Positions 62,358 to 64,000 of a stretch of DNA of 64,000 nt are shown one piece after another. The stretch is from Neomelitea salexigens DSM 19753. Lineage in GTDB: Bacteria > Pseudomonadota > Gammaproteobacteria > Pseudomonadales > Spongiibacteraceae. The stretch's first letter is position 1. Each line of letters begins with the position of its first letter. Location: positions 99,595 to 163,594 of the forward strand of contig NZ_AULP01000010.1 in NCBI RefSeq assembly GCF_000422345.1, in the 5' to 3' direction. A program made the translations under genes and the position numbers. Under the pieces are notes generated by a model. It saw nothing but the letters and a program-made list of their open reading frames with translations, did not search any database and was not told where the DNA came from.

Positions 62358-62608
62358 TTAGAAGGCCCCAAAATACCCGGCGGCTGACTGAGGCGGCTGC
62401 CGAACTAAAGGATGACAAAAGGCAGGAAAAGGAATTGATGTAGTGAGCTTAATTTTTGCAGGGAAGGCATAGGAAAGCCCAAGGCGCTCGAACATGCTTT
62501 ATCAGGATATTGCTCTCGAAGGAATAACGATGAGCACCGAATAGTTTATAAAATTCAACAGGGCTCGCCCGTAATTACCCAGCTCCGCTACCACTATTAA
62601 CTCAGCAG

Positions 62609-63558
62609 TTAATCTCTGTGGCCTTTCTCCCGAAAGTTAGACCGTAACCAGTGATGGATATCCTGCACCACAGCACCTCGCTGACTGACTCCGTGAGGAT
62701 CGCCGAGGCGATGATCCAGCTCCTCGTACTTTCGATATTCAATATTATTTTTTCCAACCTTGCTGAGAGCAGCCACTAACTCATCCACCTTCTTAGGCGA
62801 TACCGATAAATCCCTCCCCCCTGAACGATCAGCAAAGGGGTATCGACCTCATCGAGAAGCGTCAGCTGATCCAGAGACAGCATCTCGTTCCACCACTTGT
62901 AACCATGGCCACTCACCACAAGGTCAGATGGCGGACTATTCAGGATATGACGCGAAAACCCTCTAAAGCTGTTAATCGCCTCTTCGACATCGGCGCTATC
63001 TTCCGCACTTGCCGCGATGCTGTGAATCACATCATCAATAAACCAGCGCCCGCCACCGTTGAACGCCACCGTAGCACTTACCTCATCAACCTTTGCCGCC
63101 ACCATGTTTGCGACCGCAGCACCCTCGCTACCACCGAGCACAATCAGGTTCGGGTATCGACCACGCTGCCTTACGGTAGCGAGAACCGCCTCAATGTCAG
63201 CCACGCGCTGTTGCGGGCTATCATTTTTCAAATGCTGGGAAGGGCAATCGCTACGCTCCACATCCGCGCTAAAATTCAGCGTCTTATCAATACCGTATTT
63301 TTCAATCAGCAGAACATCCGCTTCCGGCCATACGTTTCGGTAGTCGGAAAATATTGCCTCCACCTGCAGAACACTGTTGCAATCAGAACCTTGGAGGATC
63401 AGCAATAAGGTATCGCTCGCTGACGCGGTGGAAGGTTGCAGAATGTAATAATGGATGGTCGAACCATCTTCTCGACCCATTACATAGTCGCGAATGCTTT
63501 CTGCATACGCGGCATGAGTCAGAAACACTAACACTGCACAGATAAATCGAAACGTCAT
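62609..63558 (-). pseudogene. secreted alpha/beta hydrolase broken by a frameshift
   Basis: An alpha/beta hydrolase of about 316 residues with a signal peptide (FICAVLVFLTHAAYA). The nucleophile Ser144 is in VLGGSEGAA. The first frame runs from 63558 to a stop at 62776. After the six-C run at 62816-62821 (minus strand G6) the reading jumps to another frame that continues as hydrolase: DLSVSPKKVDELVAAL and the base-bearing LDHRLGDPHG, ending at 62609. One base is missing in the G-run, which could be real or a homopolymer sequencing error. Substrate is unknown; it resembles secreted dienelactone-hydrolase/esterase-like enzymes. Nothing recognisable lies in 62358-62608. Confidence 0.8.
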
Positions 63559-63693
63559 CTTTTACATCACTTTGAGCAACACGGCGTATTTCCGCATTTG
63601 TTTATCCGCGAAGCGGTATAGAAATAGTGCAGCAAAAACGGAGACCCATGCGTTATTCGTAGTGGCTCCAGAGCCTGAGGACTTTCACAACTT

Positions 63694-64000
63694 TGAATCG
63701 CCACTAGTTCACTAGACGCTTTTCAGCCTCTTTTAAATACTGACGCTCATAATCTACAGGCGACAGCCCACTGTTGGAACCATGCTGTCGTTTTGTGTTG
63801 TAGAACATCTCGATGTAATCAAATATATCGCTCCTTGCTGCATCTCGTGTCGCGTATATTTTGCGCTTTATTCGTTCTCGCTTTAGTAACTGGAAGAAGC
63901 TTTCCGCAACCGCGTTGTCGTGGCAGTTGCCTCGGCGGCTCATGCTCCCCTCCAAGCCATGCTCTCTGAGAAACTCGCTCCAGTCATGGCTTGTGTATTG
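63694..64000 (-). mobile_element. IS3-family insertion sequence, one end (continues past right edge)
   Basis: The end of an insertion element running off the window. Its inverted repeat begins TGAATCGCCACTAGTTCACT at 63694, which resembles the TGAACCGCC ends of the IS51 group of IS3. The transposase stop lies inside this repeat, as is common. The other end, and any target duplication, are outside or cannot be told. Confidence 0.68.
63704..64000 (-). CDS. IS3-family transposase OrfB, C-terminal part (cut by right edge)
   Basis: The C-terminal 98 residues of an integrase-core (DDE) transposase. The frame runs on to the right edge; the residues before the first in-window ATG read YTSHDWSEFLREHG, a standard continuation. 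SMSRRGNCHDNAVAESFF carries the DNA-binding and final acidic region; FFQLLKRERIKRK places the last catalytic Glu (AESFF), and FYNTKRQHGSNSGLSPVDYE is the usual end of IS3-family OrfB. Confidence 0.9.
   Translation of the reverse strand, partial: QYTSHDWSEFLREHGLEGSMSRRGNCHDNAVAESFFQLLKRERIKRKIYATRDAARSDIFDYIEMFYNTKRQHGSNSGLSPVDYERQYLKEAEKRLVN

Noticed and set aside
1..64000. CRISPR arrays, tRNA or rRNA genes
   Set aside because: No regularly spaced direct repeats and no tRNA- or rRNA-like sequence were noticed when reading the gaps between genes; a covariance-model search was not possible here.

Overview
The window looks like chromosome of an aerobic marine-type gammaproteobacterium; a Cellvibrionales/Spongiibacteraceae-like host is an inference from gene content that no marker gene here proves. 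The signs are three large TonB-dependent receptors, many lipid/CoA enzymes, a ubiC-ubiA-rubredoxin neighbourhood like that of Pseudomonas, yaaA, trhP, and an OmpA protein with calcium-type repeats. No rRNA, tRNA, CRISPR array or prophage was seen.

Region 1 (1-28.3 kb) is accessory catabolism of a lipid-like or terpenoid/steroid-like compound. It holds a TRAP binding protein cut by the left edge, a DUF1501/DUF1800 pair, a TonB receptor broken by one in-frame TGA, a TetR regulator, and a six-gene minus-strand operon: acyl-CoA dehydrogenase, APH-type kinase, DUF6285, SDR, acyl-CoA ligase, P450. The first five match the set of the levulinate/4-hydroxyacid pathway (lvaC, A, B, D, E). Further on are a MarR regulator, hydrolase, flavodoxin, MDR reductase, a second TonB receptor, a GST-SDR-CoA transferase-HMG-CoA lyase operon, a thioesterase, and TRAP DctQM permeases. 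A 17-bp palindrome, TGTCAA-N5-TTGACA, recurs five times in the divergent promoter regions and probably ties these operons into one regulon.

Region 2 (28.4-41.9 kb) is mostly housekeeping: yaaA, an EVE protein, DUF938, OmpA, trhP, ubiA, ubiC, a rubredoxin-reductase fusion and a methyltransferase. It ends in a two-gene symporter/HMG-CoA reductase operon.

Region 3 (41.9-50.7 kb) is a sulfide-oxidation island. It comprises a FisR-like sigma-54 activator with the sulfane-sulfur-sensing cysteine spacing, cytochrome bd (cydAB), a persulfide dioxygenase-type metallo-hydrolase, a DUF442-SQR fusion and a SulP transporter. The cydAB and dioxygenase promoters each have a sigma-54 -24/-12 element. Each also has a pair of TGCCA-N4-TGGCA palindromes exactly 21 bp apart upstream, and the same GGAAT-N6-ATTCC inverted repeat near the predicted start of transcription.

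Region 4 (50.7-64 kb) carries a D-lactate dehydrogenase-type gene and DUF5062. A minus-strand series follows: FadR-type regulator, fatty-acid hydroxylase, TonB receptor, START protein, VTT membrane protein and a two-subunit molybdenum hydroxylase. Pyruvate kinase, a frameshifted secreted alpha/beta hydrolase and the end of an IS3-family element close the window.
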